A stretch of 40,733 bases of DNA from CAYZMH01 sp964479445 (GTDB taxonomy: Bacteria; Bacteroidota; Bacteroidia; Bacteroidales; GCA-2748055), in the NCBI GenBank assembly GCA_964479445.1, contig CAYZMH010000016.1, positions 1 to 40,733 of the forward strand. The letters run 5' to 3'. The translations under genes were made by a program, and so were the position numbers. Shown one piece after another: positions 17,857 to 25,495 of the stretch (its first letter is position 1; each line of letters opens with the position of its first letter). Below the pieces are notes generated by a model. That model searched no databases. It saw nothing but the letters and a program-made list of their open reading frames with translations, and was not told the origin of the DNA.

Positions 17857-20415
17857 CTATTCAATAATGAATCTGTCAATCCGGACTTCTTGATCAATCC
17901 TGATCTTTACGATATATAATCCCGATTCCAGGCTACTCACATCCATAGAAGAAACATTCATTTCAGATGAGACCAACCTGCCGGCAGCATTATATACAGA
18001 AATATCGCCATGTTGATCCCCTTTAAGATAAATCCGCTCAGATGCAGGATTCGGGTAGATGCCCACAGCATCAGCCTTATTTCCGAATACCGAAACCGTT
18101 GTTATCGTCACATCAACGGAATAAGTCTGTGTACTGCCATCCTCAGCTGTCACAACAATATCTGCCGTTGCACTTCCGGAAGACACATCAACATCTCCAG
18201 CCCCCGCTACGGTGGCATAGGAATGAGTTGCAGTAGCCGAAATGGTAACCGTGGTGGTCCCTTCCGGCACTTCAAGTGTATATTCAGTTACCGAAGGATC
18301 AAAATCAGGAGATAATGTGCCCACATCACAACTCAGATCACTCAATGTTGCATCACTTGAGACTTCTTCGGTATTGGCAATAATCACCGTTTCATCGGTA
18401 TCGGCATCATAGGTTACATGTACATAAAAGTCTCCTCCATTCCCGGTAATTTTTCCCGCATCTATGAATGTTTTCACCAGTGCAGTCTTATCGCCGTCGA
18501 TCGTGACCGTACCGTCCACGATATCCATTACCGATCCATCCTTGATGGAGTTATCTCCCAGGTTGGCAAGGTTCAGCATTCCGCTGTTCACATGTACGGT
18601 GCCCCGGTCTCCGTCGCCCCAGCCGAGTCCGGTCATCGAGCCAACATTGATGGTGCCGCCGTCCAGGATCACCACGCCATCTCCACCTGTTGCCAGGCCT
18701 ACCCACATGTGGCCCATGAAATTCACAACGCCGCCGGTTTCCACAATCAGCGTGGCTGTGTCGCTATACCCCACCGCAGACCAGTCTGCATTTGTGGTTA
18801 GTTCGCCGCCGTCCTGCACTACCAGCCTGCCGCCGTCATCATTGTCTCCCATGACCAACTGACTGATGGTATCCACTTTAGAATCAATGATGGATTCCAT
18901 GGCGTTTGGAACATTGAAAACAACCTTGTTCATGTAAGGAATCCGCTTATCGGTCCAGTTCATTCGCTCAGTCCACATTCCTGTGCTTTCCGGATTTGCA
19001 GCCGGATTCCAGACGGTGGTCGCATTTCGATCCGGTAATGCTGTGATCACCGTCTCATCGGCAACATCGTCATAGGCAACCTGCAGGGTATAGGCGCCGC
19101 CGTTGGCAGTGATCTTATCTGCATCAGCAAACGTGTTCACCCGGGCGCTCTTATCGCCGTCGATCGTGACCGTACCGTCCACGATGTCGATGACCGATCC
19201 ATCCTTGATGGAGTTATCTCCCAGGTTGCCAAGGTTCAGCATTCCGCTGTTCACGTGCACGGTGCCCCGGTCCCCGTTGTTCCAGCCGAGTCCGGTCATC
19301 TCGGCAACATTGATGGTGCCGCCGTCCAGGATGATCACGCCATCTCCCCCTGTATCAAAGCCTACCCATAGGTGCTGTCCGAAATTCACAACACCGCCGG
19401 TTTCCACGATAAGGGTGGCTGTATCGTTATATCCCACAGCCGACCAGGTTGCACCCGTGGTAAGCTCACCGCCGTCCTGCACTACCAGCCTGCCGCCGTC
19501 ATCATTGTCTCCCATGACCAACTGACTGATGGTATCCACTTTAGAATCAATGATGGATTCCATGGCGTTTGGAACATTGAAAACAACCTTGTTCATGTAA
19601 GGAATCCGCTTATCGGTCCAGTTCATTCGCTCAGTCCACATTCCTGTGCTTTCCGGATTTGCAGCCGGATTCCAGACGGTGGTCGCATTTCGATCCGGTA
19701 ATGCTGTGATCACCGTCTCATCGGCAACATCGTCATAGGCAACCTGCAGGGTATAGGCGCCGCCGTTGGCAGTGATCTTATCTGCATCAGCAAACGTGTT
19801 CACCCGGGCGCTCTTATCGCCGTCGATCGTGACCGTACCGTCCACGATGTCGATGACCGATCCATCCTTGATGGAGTTATCTCCCAGGTTGCCAAGGTTC
19901 AGCATTCCGCTGTTCACGTGCACGGTGCCCCGGTCCCCGTTGTTCCAGCCGAGTCCGGTCATCTCGGCAACATTGATGGTGCCGCCGTCCAGGATGATCA
20001 CGCCATCTCCCCCTGTATCAAAGCCTACCCATAGGTGCTGTCCGAAATTCACAACACCGCCGGTTTCCACAATCAGCGTGGCGGTGTCGCTATACCCCAC
20101 CGCAGACCAGGTTGCACCTGTGGTCAGCTCACCGCCGTCCTGCACTACCAGCCTGCCACCGTCAGCATTTTCTCCCATGACCAACTGTGTTATGGCATGG
20201 GCTTCATCCAGGATGCATTCCATTGCTCCCGGCACATTGAAAACAACTTTATAATCCCCTTCGGGGACAGTTCCCGACGTCCAATTGTCTGCTTCACTCC
20301 ATAGTCCGGTAGATTCCGGATTTGCAGCCGGATTCCATACAGCAGTCTGCGTCTGGGCAAAAACTCCGGATGCCAGGAGTGAAAAAAGTAGAATGAAAAG
20401 CAAATTTTTTCGCAT
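17857..20415 (-). CDS. Large T9SS-secreted protein with three tandem ~221-aa strand-repeat modules
   Basis: 852 aa with a signal peptide (ending GVFAQ). Three tandem modules start near residues 22, 245 and 466, each opening with VWNPAANPESTG and an NW pair, followed by Gly/Asp-rich strands (DGGRLVVQDGGELTT, ETGGVVNFGQHLWVG, DGGTINVAEMTGLGW, DGSVIDIVDGTVTIDGD). Modules 1 and 2 are almost the same at DNA level, whereas module 3 has diverged. A Cadherin-like domain (~residues 695-775, DATLSDLSCDVGTLSPDFD) and a T9SS sorting domain (from IYPNPASERIYLK) close the protein. It is a larger paralogue of the protein at 16237-17592. The function is unknown; the beta-helix or solenoid build suggests an extended surface protein. 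The gene is richer in GC than the SusCD genes. Confidence 0.85.
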   Translation of the reverse strand: MRKNLLFILLFSLLASGVFAQTQTAVWNPAANPESTGLWSEADNWTSGTVPEGDYKVVFNVPGAMECILDEAHAITQLVMGENADGGRLVVQDGGELTTGATWSAVGYSDTATLIVETGGVVNFGQHLWVGFDTGGDGVIILDGGTINVAEMTGLGWNNGDRGTVHVNSGMLNLGNLGDNSIKDGSVIDIVDGTVTIDGDKSARVNTFADADKITANGGAYTLQVAYDDVADETVITALPDRNATTVWNPAANPESTGMWTERMNWTDKRIPYMNKVVFNVPNAMESIIDSKVDTISQLVMGDNDDGGRLVVQDGGELTTGATWSAVGYNDTATLIVETGGVVNFGQHLWVGFDTGGDGVIILDGGTINVAEMTGLGWNNGDRGTVHVNSGMLNLGNLGDNSIKDGSVIDIVDGTVTIDGDKSARVNTFADADKITANGGAYTLQVAYDDVADETVITALPDRNATTVWNPAANPESTGMWTERMNWTDKRIPYMNKVVFNVPNAMESIIDSKVDTISQLVMGDNDDGGRLVVQDGGELTTNADWSAVGYSDTATLIVETGGVVNFMGHMWVGLATGGDGVVILDGGTINVGSMTGLGWGDGDRGTVHVNSGMLNLANLGDNSIKDGSVMDIVDGTVTIDGDKTALVKTFIDAGKITGNGGDFYVHVTYDADTDETVIIANTEEVSSDATLSDLSCDVGTLSPDFDPSVTEYTLEVPEGTTTVTISATATHSYATVAGAGDVDVSSGSATADIVVTAEDGSTQTYSVDVTITTVSVFGNKADAVGIYPNPASERIYLKGDQHGDISVYNAAGRLVSSEMNVSSMDVSSLESGLYIVKIRIDQEVRIDRFIIE
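18806..19407. repeat. Direct repeat copy A (~602 bp, perfect)
   Basis: As read by eye base by base, 18806-19407 is the same as 19469-20070, at an offset of 663 bp (221 codons). It lies inside the 852-aa T9SS protein gene and keeps the frame. Divergence begins abruptly at both ends of the tract. Confidence 0.9.
19469..20070. repeat. Direct repeat copy B (~602 bp, perfect)
   Basis: Second copy of the 663-bp-period repeat within the 852-aa protein gene, covering about residues 115-315. Beyond 20070 the sequence instead resembles the third module (near 18737-18790), which gives a mosaic pattern. Confidence 0.9.
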
Positions 20416-20420
20416 AATGT

Positions 20421-20439
20421 TTTAGTTTAGTTTAGTTTG
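20421..20439. repeat. Pentanucleotide short tandem repeat in leader
   Basis: TTTAG repeated three times followed by TTTG, reading as CTAAA units on the coding strand. It ends only a few bases upstream of the ATG at 20415, in the region that serves as A-rich ribosome binding leader in this phylum. The rest of the 347-bp gap up to the tRNA contains no gene I can support, only the tRNA terminator. Confidence 0.7.
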
Positions 20440-20724
20440 AAATGATTAAATAAAAGATTAACAACAATTTACTTTTCACTTAATAATGGATAATTAACAG
20501 GAAATTAAAATAGTATTAATTGGTAATGAGAATGGACCATCGAGCCCGTCCTTATTGATGATACCATCCGGTGTGTTGAGCGGAAAAATCGATCCTGCAA
20601 CAGCTCAAATTCCACTGAACCTGGATTGCGATCTGAATGAGTGAAGGAAAAATGGAGAATGAAAAATTTCAGGCAAAGATTCTGGAGGGCTGCGCTTGAA
20701 CTGGCGATCATTTATTTATTGAAC

Positions 20725-20759
20725 AAAAAAGCCCGCCGTCGCTGAAGCTATGGCGGGCT
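20725..20759 (-). terminator. Terminator of tRNA-Glu
   Basis: Hairpin AGCCCGCC (20730-20737) and GGCGGGCT (20752-20759), followed on the minus strand by a six-U run (20730-20725). It lies immediately downstream of the tRNA 3' end at 20763. Confidence 0.9.
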
Positions 20760-20762
20760 GCG

Positions 20763-20834
20763 CAGTCCGTAGGGGAATCGAACCCCTGTTACCAGGATGA
20801 AAACCTGGCGTCCTAACCACTAGACGAACGGACC
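20763..20834 (-). tRNA. tRNA-Glu (anticodon TTC)
   Basis: Read on the minus strand, the 72-nt gene has a 7-bp acceptor GGTCCGT/ACGGACT with a G-U first pair and discriminator G. The anticodon stem CCAGG/CCTGG encloses loop TTTTCAT, giving anticodon TTC, and the T-arm carries GGTTCGATTCC. No CCA is encoded. It decodes GAA/GAG and stands alone with its own promoter and terminator. Confidence 0.96.
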
Positions 20835-20864
20835 GTCGATACGAATCCCGAAAGATTCGGAGTG

Positions 20865-20895
20865 CAAAAATAGATCATTTTTTGAAATCCTCAAA
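20865..20895 (-). promoter_or_regulatory. Bacteroidota sigma-70-type promoter for tRNA-Glu
   Basis: On the minus strand TTTG (20895-20892) is followed by exactly 19 nt and TATTTTTG (20872-20865). This matches the Bacteroidota -33/-7 consensus TTTG-N19-TAnnTTTG. The predicted start lies near 20858, about 25 nt before the tRNA. A small hairpin (CGAATC/GATTCG, 20842-20859) falls in the leader. Confidence 0.8.
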
Positions 20896-20996
20896 TTTTT
20901 CTTAAAAAAAGTGGAAAAATCTGGGGCTGAATAGTCTGCCCCGTCCAATTGTGCTCGTGTGCCTGGCAGAACAGGTGTTAAACAATCTCCCCTGGA

Positions 20997-22349
20997 TTAT
21001 GTCCCGTCCAGCAGGCGCCTGGCTTCCTGCTGCAGCTCAATACCGGAAAAACTTCCCGAGGTCATGAGCAACAACACGGTCTGATCGTTCACCTTTTCCT
21101 TCCAGGTGGTTAACAGCTTCTCGCGGTCGCTTACCACCGCCAGGTCCTCCCTGTCAAAACCCCGGCGGATCTCCCCCGGATTTAACCCGGGCAGCCCTTT
21201 ATGGGTGAGGACATCCGGATTGAAAAAGACGATGGCATCATCCGCCTCTTCCAGGCTGGTGGCGTATTGCGGCAAAAACTTTTTGTTCAGGCTGCTGAAG
21301 GTGTGGAGCTCCAGGCAGGCCACCAGGCGATGCCCGGGATACCGCTCGCGGAACCCCTTTACGGTGGCTTTTACCTTCGAAGGGGCATGGGCAAAGTCCA
21401 GGTAGATCTTCCGCTCCCCGTCCTCGGTTAGCAGTTGCTGCCTTCGGGCGGCCCCCCTGAATGTCGCGATGGCTTCGTAGAACTGTTCACCGGTCAGACC
21501 CAGCTCCCGGCATATATGCAGCGCCCCGGAAATATTCTCCATGTTGTGTCTCCCGAAAAAGGGCACCTCCACGGGATCCCCGGCGGTATCCAGGCATGTT
21601 CGCCCTTCCTCGGTAATATAGGGGTGCGCCGTGTAGGAGTGGTTCTCCGTTTCCATTCCTTCCGCCATGGCAGACAGGTTCTCGTCCCAGTCATACCAGA
21701 ACAGCACCCCGCCGGGTTCGATACAGCGAATGAAGGTGCGGAACTGCTCCAGGTAGTTCTCAACCGTGGGAAAGACATTCATGTGATCCCAGGCAATCCC
21801 TGTAAGCAGCGCAATATGCGGCCTGTACAGGTGAAACTTGGGTCGCGGATCCAGCGGGGAGGAGAGGTATTCGTCCCCCTCCAGGATGATCACCGGGGCC
21901 TTGGCAGAAAGCCGCACCATCGTATCGAATCCCTCCAGGTGCGATCCCACCATGTAATCAAAATCAATTCCGTGATACTTCAGCACATGCATCACCATGG
22001 CCGTGATCGTGGTTTTGCCATGACTCCCGCCGATCACCACGCGCTTCTTGTCCCGGCTCTGCTCGTAAATGTACTCCGGGAACGACCAGATCCGGATGCC
22101 CAGCTCCTGCGCCCGCTTCAGCTCCGGGTTATCCCCCCTGGCATGCATGCCCACGATGATCCCGTCTATCTCTTCGCTGATCTGTTCCGGGTACCAACCC
22201 TCCTTTTTCGGCAGTAATCCGTATTCCGCCAGCCGGCTCCGCGAGGGTTCAAAGATCTCATCATCCGATCCGGTTACCCGGAACCCGGCTTTGTGGAGGG
22301 CAATGGCCATATTGTGCATGACCGCACCGCCGATGGATATAAAGTGCAT
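20997..22349 (-). CDS. mpl: UDP-N-acetylmuramate:L-Ala-gamma-D-Glu-meso-DAP ligase
   Basis: A Mur ligase of the Mpl type, which reattaches recycled murein tripeptide to UDP-MurNAc in the cytoplasm. The N-terminal Rossmann motif HFISIGGAVMHNMAIAL carries the GxG of MurC/Mpl. The ATP loop is VIGGSHGKTTITAM, and the central ILEGDEYLSSPLDPRPKF is characteristic of Mpl rather than MurC. Other visible motifs are HNMENISGA and LDFAHAPSKVKATV. The start at 22349 (MHFISIGG) or 22355 (MHMHFISIGG) fits the family; the longer open frame to 22418 adds residues unrelated to it and runs through the divergent promoter. A TAnnTTTG box sits just upstream, so the transcript may be almost leaderless. Length of about 451 aa is normal. 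Confidence 0.93.
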   Translation of the reverse strand: MHFISIGGAVMHNMAIALHKAGFRVTGSDDEIFEPSRSRLAEYGLLPKKEGWYPEQISEEIDGIIVGMHARGDNPELKRAQELGIRIWSFPEYIYEQSRDKKRVVIGGSHGKTTITAMVMHVLKYHGIDFDYMVGSHLEGFDTMVRLSAKAPVIILEGDEYLSSPLDPRPKFHLYRPHIALLTGIAWDHMNVFPTVENYLEQFRTFIRCIEPGGVLFWYDWDENLSAMAEGMETENHSYTAHPYITEEGRTCLDTAGDPVEVPFFGRHNMENISGALHICRELGLTGEQFYEAIATFRGAARRQQLLTEDGERKIYLDFAHAPSKVKATVKGFRERYPGHRLVACLELHTFSSLNKKFLPQYATSLEEADDAIVFFNPDVLTHKGLPGLNPGEIRRGFDREDLAVVSDREKLLTTWKEKVNDQTVLLLMTSGSFSGIELQQEARRLLDGT

Positions 22350-22359
22350 GTGCATACGG

Positions 22360-22367
22360 CAAAGATA
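22360..22367 (-). promoter_or_regulatory. -7 box of mpl
   Basis: TATCTTTG on the minus strand matches TAnnTTTG. It lies only 4-10 nt from the candidate mpl start codons at 22355 and 22349. No TTTG is seen 19 nt further upstream, so the promoter call is moderate. Confidence 0.45.
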
Positions 22368-22413
22368 GGAGAAATTGGAGGGAATGCGGAACGCACCCTG
22401 GTGAATAAAATCA

Positions 22414-22421
22414 TACATTTG
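22414..22421 (+). promoter_or_regulatory. -7 box of the MBL-fold hydrolase gene
   Basis: TACATTTG on the plus strand matches TAnnTTTG, 20 bp before the ATG at 22442, which would give a leader of about 13-15 nt. No good -33 TTTG is visible. Together with the mpl box it makes a compact divergent promoter region of under 100 bp. Confidence 0.5.
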
Positions 22422-22441
22422 AGGGATTAAACAAAAACATC

Positions 22442-23191
22442 ATGCGCTATTCCCGGGTTTCGTTTGGTACACTCACCGTAAATGCCTTCGAGATGATCAA
22501 CGGAGTCCCGGAAGAAGAGATCCGCTCCCGGTACCGGGTCGGTCCGGGAGGAGATATGGAGATCGGGGTGAACGGACTCGTGGTGGAGATGGGGGATCAT
22601 ACCATCGTGGTGGACCCGGGATGTGCCGGGTTTTTGCCGGCGGCGCTGCAGGCGTCATACGGACTCCGCATGGAAGCCTCCCCAACAGAGATGGTGCGCA
22701 GGGCAGGGTATGAGCCGGATGCCATCACGGATGTGCTCTTTACCCACCTGCACTTTGATCATGGAAGCGGCGCGTTCCGCCGGGTACGCGGCGGAATCGA
22801 AAAAGCCTTTTCCAACGCCCGCTATGTGGTGCACAAACCGCACCTGGAGTATGCCCGGAAACCGATCACCATGGAAGAGGGATCCTTTTTTGAACGGATG
22901 CTTCGTTATGCAGGGGAGTTGACCTTCCTGGAGGACTGGAAGGCGGACGGGGTGACGTTCTTTGAATCTTCGGGCCATACCCGGCATATGATCTCCCTGG
23001 TTTTCCGCAAAGCAGGGGAGAGTGTGGCTTTTCCGTCTGACCTTATGCCCATGGAACTGTTTGCCGATCTTTCTGCCTACAGCGGATACGATATACATCC
23101 CGCTCGCATCCATAAGGAGCGAAAAAAATTCCTGGCCTTACTGGAACAGGATACCGCCGTGGTACTCTGCCATGAGCCCCCGGGGAGTTGA
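22442..23191 (+). CDS. MBL-fold metallo-hydrolase
   Basis: 249 aa, no signal peptide, presumably cytoplasmic. The metallo-beta-lactamase metal site is clear: THLHFDHGSG (HxHxDH) near residues 101-106, the next histidine in SSGHTRHM, an Asp in FPSDLMP, and a C-terminal LCHEP. The N-terminal strand pair VVEMGDHTIVVDPG is typical of the fold. It is transcribed divergently from mpl. The substrate cannot be told from sequence; related enzymes hydrolyse esters, lactones or phosphoesters. It runs convergently into mutB, with 119 bp between the stop codons and no gene in the gap. Confidence 0.85.
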   Translation: MRYSRVSFGTLTVNAFEMINGVPEEEIRSRYRVGPGGDMEIGVNGLVVEMGDHTIVVDPGCAGFLPAALQASYGLRMEASPTEMVRRAGYEPDAITDVLFTHLHFDHGSGAFRRVRGGIEKAFSNARYVVHKPHLEYARKPITMEEGSFFERMLRYAGELTFLEDWKADGVTFFESSGHTRHMISLVFRKAGESVAFPSDLMPMELFADLSAYSGYDIHPARIHKERKKFLALLEQDTAVVLCHEPPGS

Positions 23192-23310
23192 TGAGACTGT
23201 GGATTTCAAGCCTTTGTTTCAGCTTTGGGCAGCTATCAGGGAGTGTCGAAGCTACACTTGACATATATGCTTCGGATTCAACTGTGGCGGCTTACAGACC
23301 GGGTGTCAGG

Positions 23311-25449
23311 CTACCCGTAGCTTTCGTGCAGGATCTCCAAAATCTTTTTCCCGGCTTCGGAGACCGGGGTGCCCGGACCAAAGATAGCGGCTACACCCTG
23401 GTCGTAGAGGAACTGGTAATCCTGCGCAGGGATCACGCCTCCGGCAATGACCATGATATCTTCGCGCCCCAGCTTTTTCAGCTCTTCGATCACCGAGGGG
23501 ATCAGTGTTTTGTGCCCGGCGGCAAGGGAGGAAACGCCCAGCACGTGGACATCGTTTTCATCGGCCTGGCGGGCTGCTTCGGCCGGGGTCTGGAAAAGCG
23601 GACCAATATCCACATCGAATCCGATGTCGGCATACCCGGTGGAGACCACCTTGGCCCCCCGGTCGTGTCCGTCCTGCCCCATCTTGGCGATCATGATCCG
23701 GGGCTGGCGGCCTTCCATTTTAGCAAAGCTGTCTGCCAGCTCCCGTGCTTCATTAAAGACTTTGTCGCCGGTAGCCTCCGAGGAGTAGATACCGGAAATG
23801 GAGCGAATTACCGCCTCATACCTCCCGGATACCTTTTCGATGGCCCCGGATATCTCTCCCAGCGTGGCCCGGTTCCCGGCGGCATCCACCGACAGCTCGA
23901 GCAGATTTCCTTTGCCGGTTTCAGCGCAGCGGGTGATGGCTTCCAGGGAGGATTTTACGCGGGCATCGTCCCGCTCTTTGCGGAGTTTTTCGAGCCGTGC
24001 AAGCTGTGATTTGCGCACGGCCGTGTTGTCCACCTCCAGGATATCGAGCGGGTCCTCTTTATCCAGCCGGTACTTGTTTACCCCTACAATGGTGTCCTTC
24101 CCGCTGTCGATACGCGCCTGCTTGCGTGCTGAAGCCTCTTCGATGCGCATCTTCGGCAGTCCGGTTTCAATGGCCTTTGCCATACCCCCCAGTTTCTCGA
24201 TCTCTTCAATGTGCTCCCATGCTTTGTGAGCGATCTCGTGGGTGAGCCGTTCCACGTAGTAGGATCCTGCCCAGGGGTCGAGCGACCGGGTGATGTTGGT
24301 CTCATCCTGCAGGTAGAGCTGCGAGTTCCGGGCGATACGGGCAGAGAAATCGGTGGGCAGCGCGATGGCTTCATCCAGGGCGTTGGTGTGCAGCGACTGG
24401 GTATGGCCCAGGGCTGCGGCCATGGCTTCAATGCAGGTACGGGCTACGTTGTTGTAGGGATCCTGCTCGGTCAGGCTCCACCCCGAGGTCTGCGAATGGG
24501 TCCGCAATGCCATGGATTTGGGGTTCTTCGGGTTAAATTGCTTAACCAGTTTGGCCCAGAGCATGCGGGCTGCGCGCATCTTGGCAATTTCCATGAAGTG
24601 GTTCATCCCGATGGCCCAGAAAAACGAGATCCGGGGTGCAAAAGAGTCAATATCGATCCCTGCATCCATTCCGGCCCGCAAATATTCGAGTCCGTCTGCC
24701 AGCGTATAGGCCAGTTCAATATCCGCCGTGGCCCCGGCTTCCTGCATGTGGTACCCCGATACACTGATGCTGTTGAAGCGGGGCATGTTTTTCGAGGTGT
24801 ACTCGAAGATGTCGGCTATGATCTTCATGGACATCCGGGGAGGGTAGATGTAAGTGTTCCGCACCATGAATTCCTTGAGGATATCGTTCTGGATGGTTCC
24901 CGTAAGTTCCTCCAGGCTGGCTCCCTGTTCGAGTCCGGATACAATATAAAACGCCATCACAGGAAGCACCGCCCCGTTCATGGTCATGGAGACCGACATT
25001 TTATTGAGCGGGATCTGGTCAAAGAGGATCTTCATATCCAGGATGGAATCCACGGCCACCCCTGCTTTTCCCACGTCCCCGATCACGCGCTCGTGGTCGG
25101 AATCATACCCGCGGTGCGTGGCCAGGTCGAATGCGACAGACAATCCTTTTTGTCCGGCTGCCAGATTCCGCCTGTAAAAAGCGTTGGACTCCTCCGCCGT
25201 GGAGAATCCCGCATACTGGCGGATGGTCCAGGGCCGCATAGCATACATGGCGGAGTAGGGGCCCCTCAGGTAGGGAGGGATCCCGGCCGCATACTCCAGG
25301 TGTTCCAGTCCCTGCAGGTCTTTTTCTGTGTAAACGCCTTTGATATCGATATGCTCCGGTGTTTGCCAGGCTTCACCCGGTTGAATGGTTCCCCCGGCAG
25401 GCTGAAGATCAAGGTCTTTGTATGATGTCTTGGTAAAGTCAGGTTTCAT
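23311..25449 (-). CDS. mutB: Methylmalonyl-CoA mutase large (catalytic) subunit
   Basis: Interconverts succinyl-CoA and (R)-methylmalonyl-CoA using adenosylcobalamin, in the propionate/succinate pathway. Start chosen at 25449 (MKPDFTKTSYKDLD), as in related proteins; an ATG at 25482 is possible. The catalytic barrel shows RPWTIRQYAGFSTAEESNAFYR, GLSVAFDLATHRGYDSDH and NTYIYPPRMSMKIIADIF. The C-terminal cobalamin domain carries DGHDRGAKV, with the cobalt-ligating His at residue 595, plus GVSSLAAGHKTLIP and VIAGGVIP. Length of 712 aa is usual. It follows mutA by 46 bp and is surely co-transcribed. Confidence 0.97.
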   Translation of the reverse strand: MKPDFTKTSYKDLDLQPAGGTIQPGEAWQTPEHIDIKGVYTEKDLQGLEHLEYAAGIPPYLRGPYSAMYAMRPWTIRQYAGFSTAEESNAFYRRNLAAGQKGLSVAFDLATHRGYDSDHERVIGDVGKAGVAVDSILDMKILFDQIPLNKMSVSMTMNGAVLPVMAFYIVSGLEQGASLEELTGTIQNDILKEFMVRNTYIYPPRMSMKIIADIFEYTSKNMPRFNSISVSGYHMQEAGATADIELAYTLADGLEYLRAGMDAGIDIDSFAPRISFFWAIGMNHFMEIAKMRAARMLWAKLVKQFNPKNPKSMALRTHSQTSGWSLTEQDPYNNVARTCIEAMAAALGHTQSLHTNALDEAIALPTDFSARIARNSQLYLQDETNITRSLDPWAGSYYVERLTHEIAHKAWEHIEEIEKLGGMAKAIETGLPKMRIEEASARKQARIDSGKDTIVGVNKYRLDKEDPLDILEVDNTAVRKSQLARLEKLRKERDDARVKSSLEAITRCAETGKGNLLELSVDAAGNRATLGEISGAIEKVSGRYEAVIRSISGIYSSEATGDKVFNEARELADSFAKMEGRQPRIMIAKMGQDGHDRGAKVVSTGYADIGFDVDIGPLFQTPAEAARQADENDVHVLGVSSLAAGHKTLIPSVIEELKKLGREDIMVIAGGVIPAQDYQFLYDQGVAAIFGPGTPVSEAGKKILEILHESYG

Positions 25450-25495
25450 AGTCTGTTCATTTTCGGTGATCCCGGTATACACGACCGGTATGGCA

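Noticed and set aside
18418..20304. Tandem repeats as a mobile or CRISPR element
   Set aside because: The repeats are in-frame coding modules of one secreted protein.
20505..20711. 68-aa minus-strand open frame between the repeat protein and the tRNA
   Set aside because: Low-complexity hydrophobic product with no leader or family match; it lies in a non-coding stretch ending at the tRNA terminator.
21435..22217. 260-aa plus-strand open frame
   Set aside because: Antisense to mpl; no plausible start context or domain.
24211..25425. 404-aa plus-strand open frame
   Set aside because: Antisense to mutB, whose motifs are unmistakable. No recognisable domain in the antisense product.
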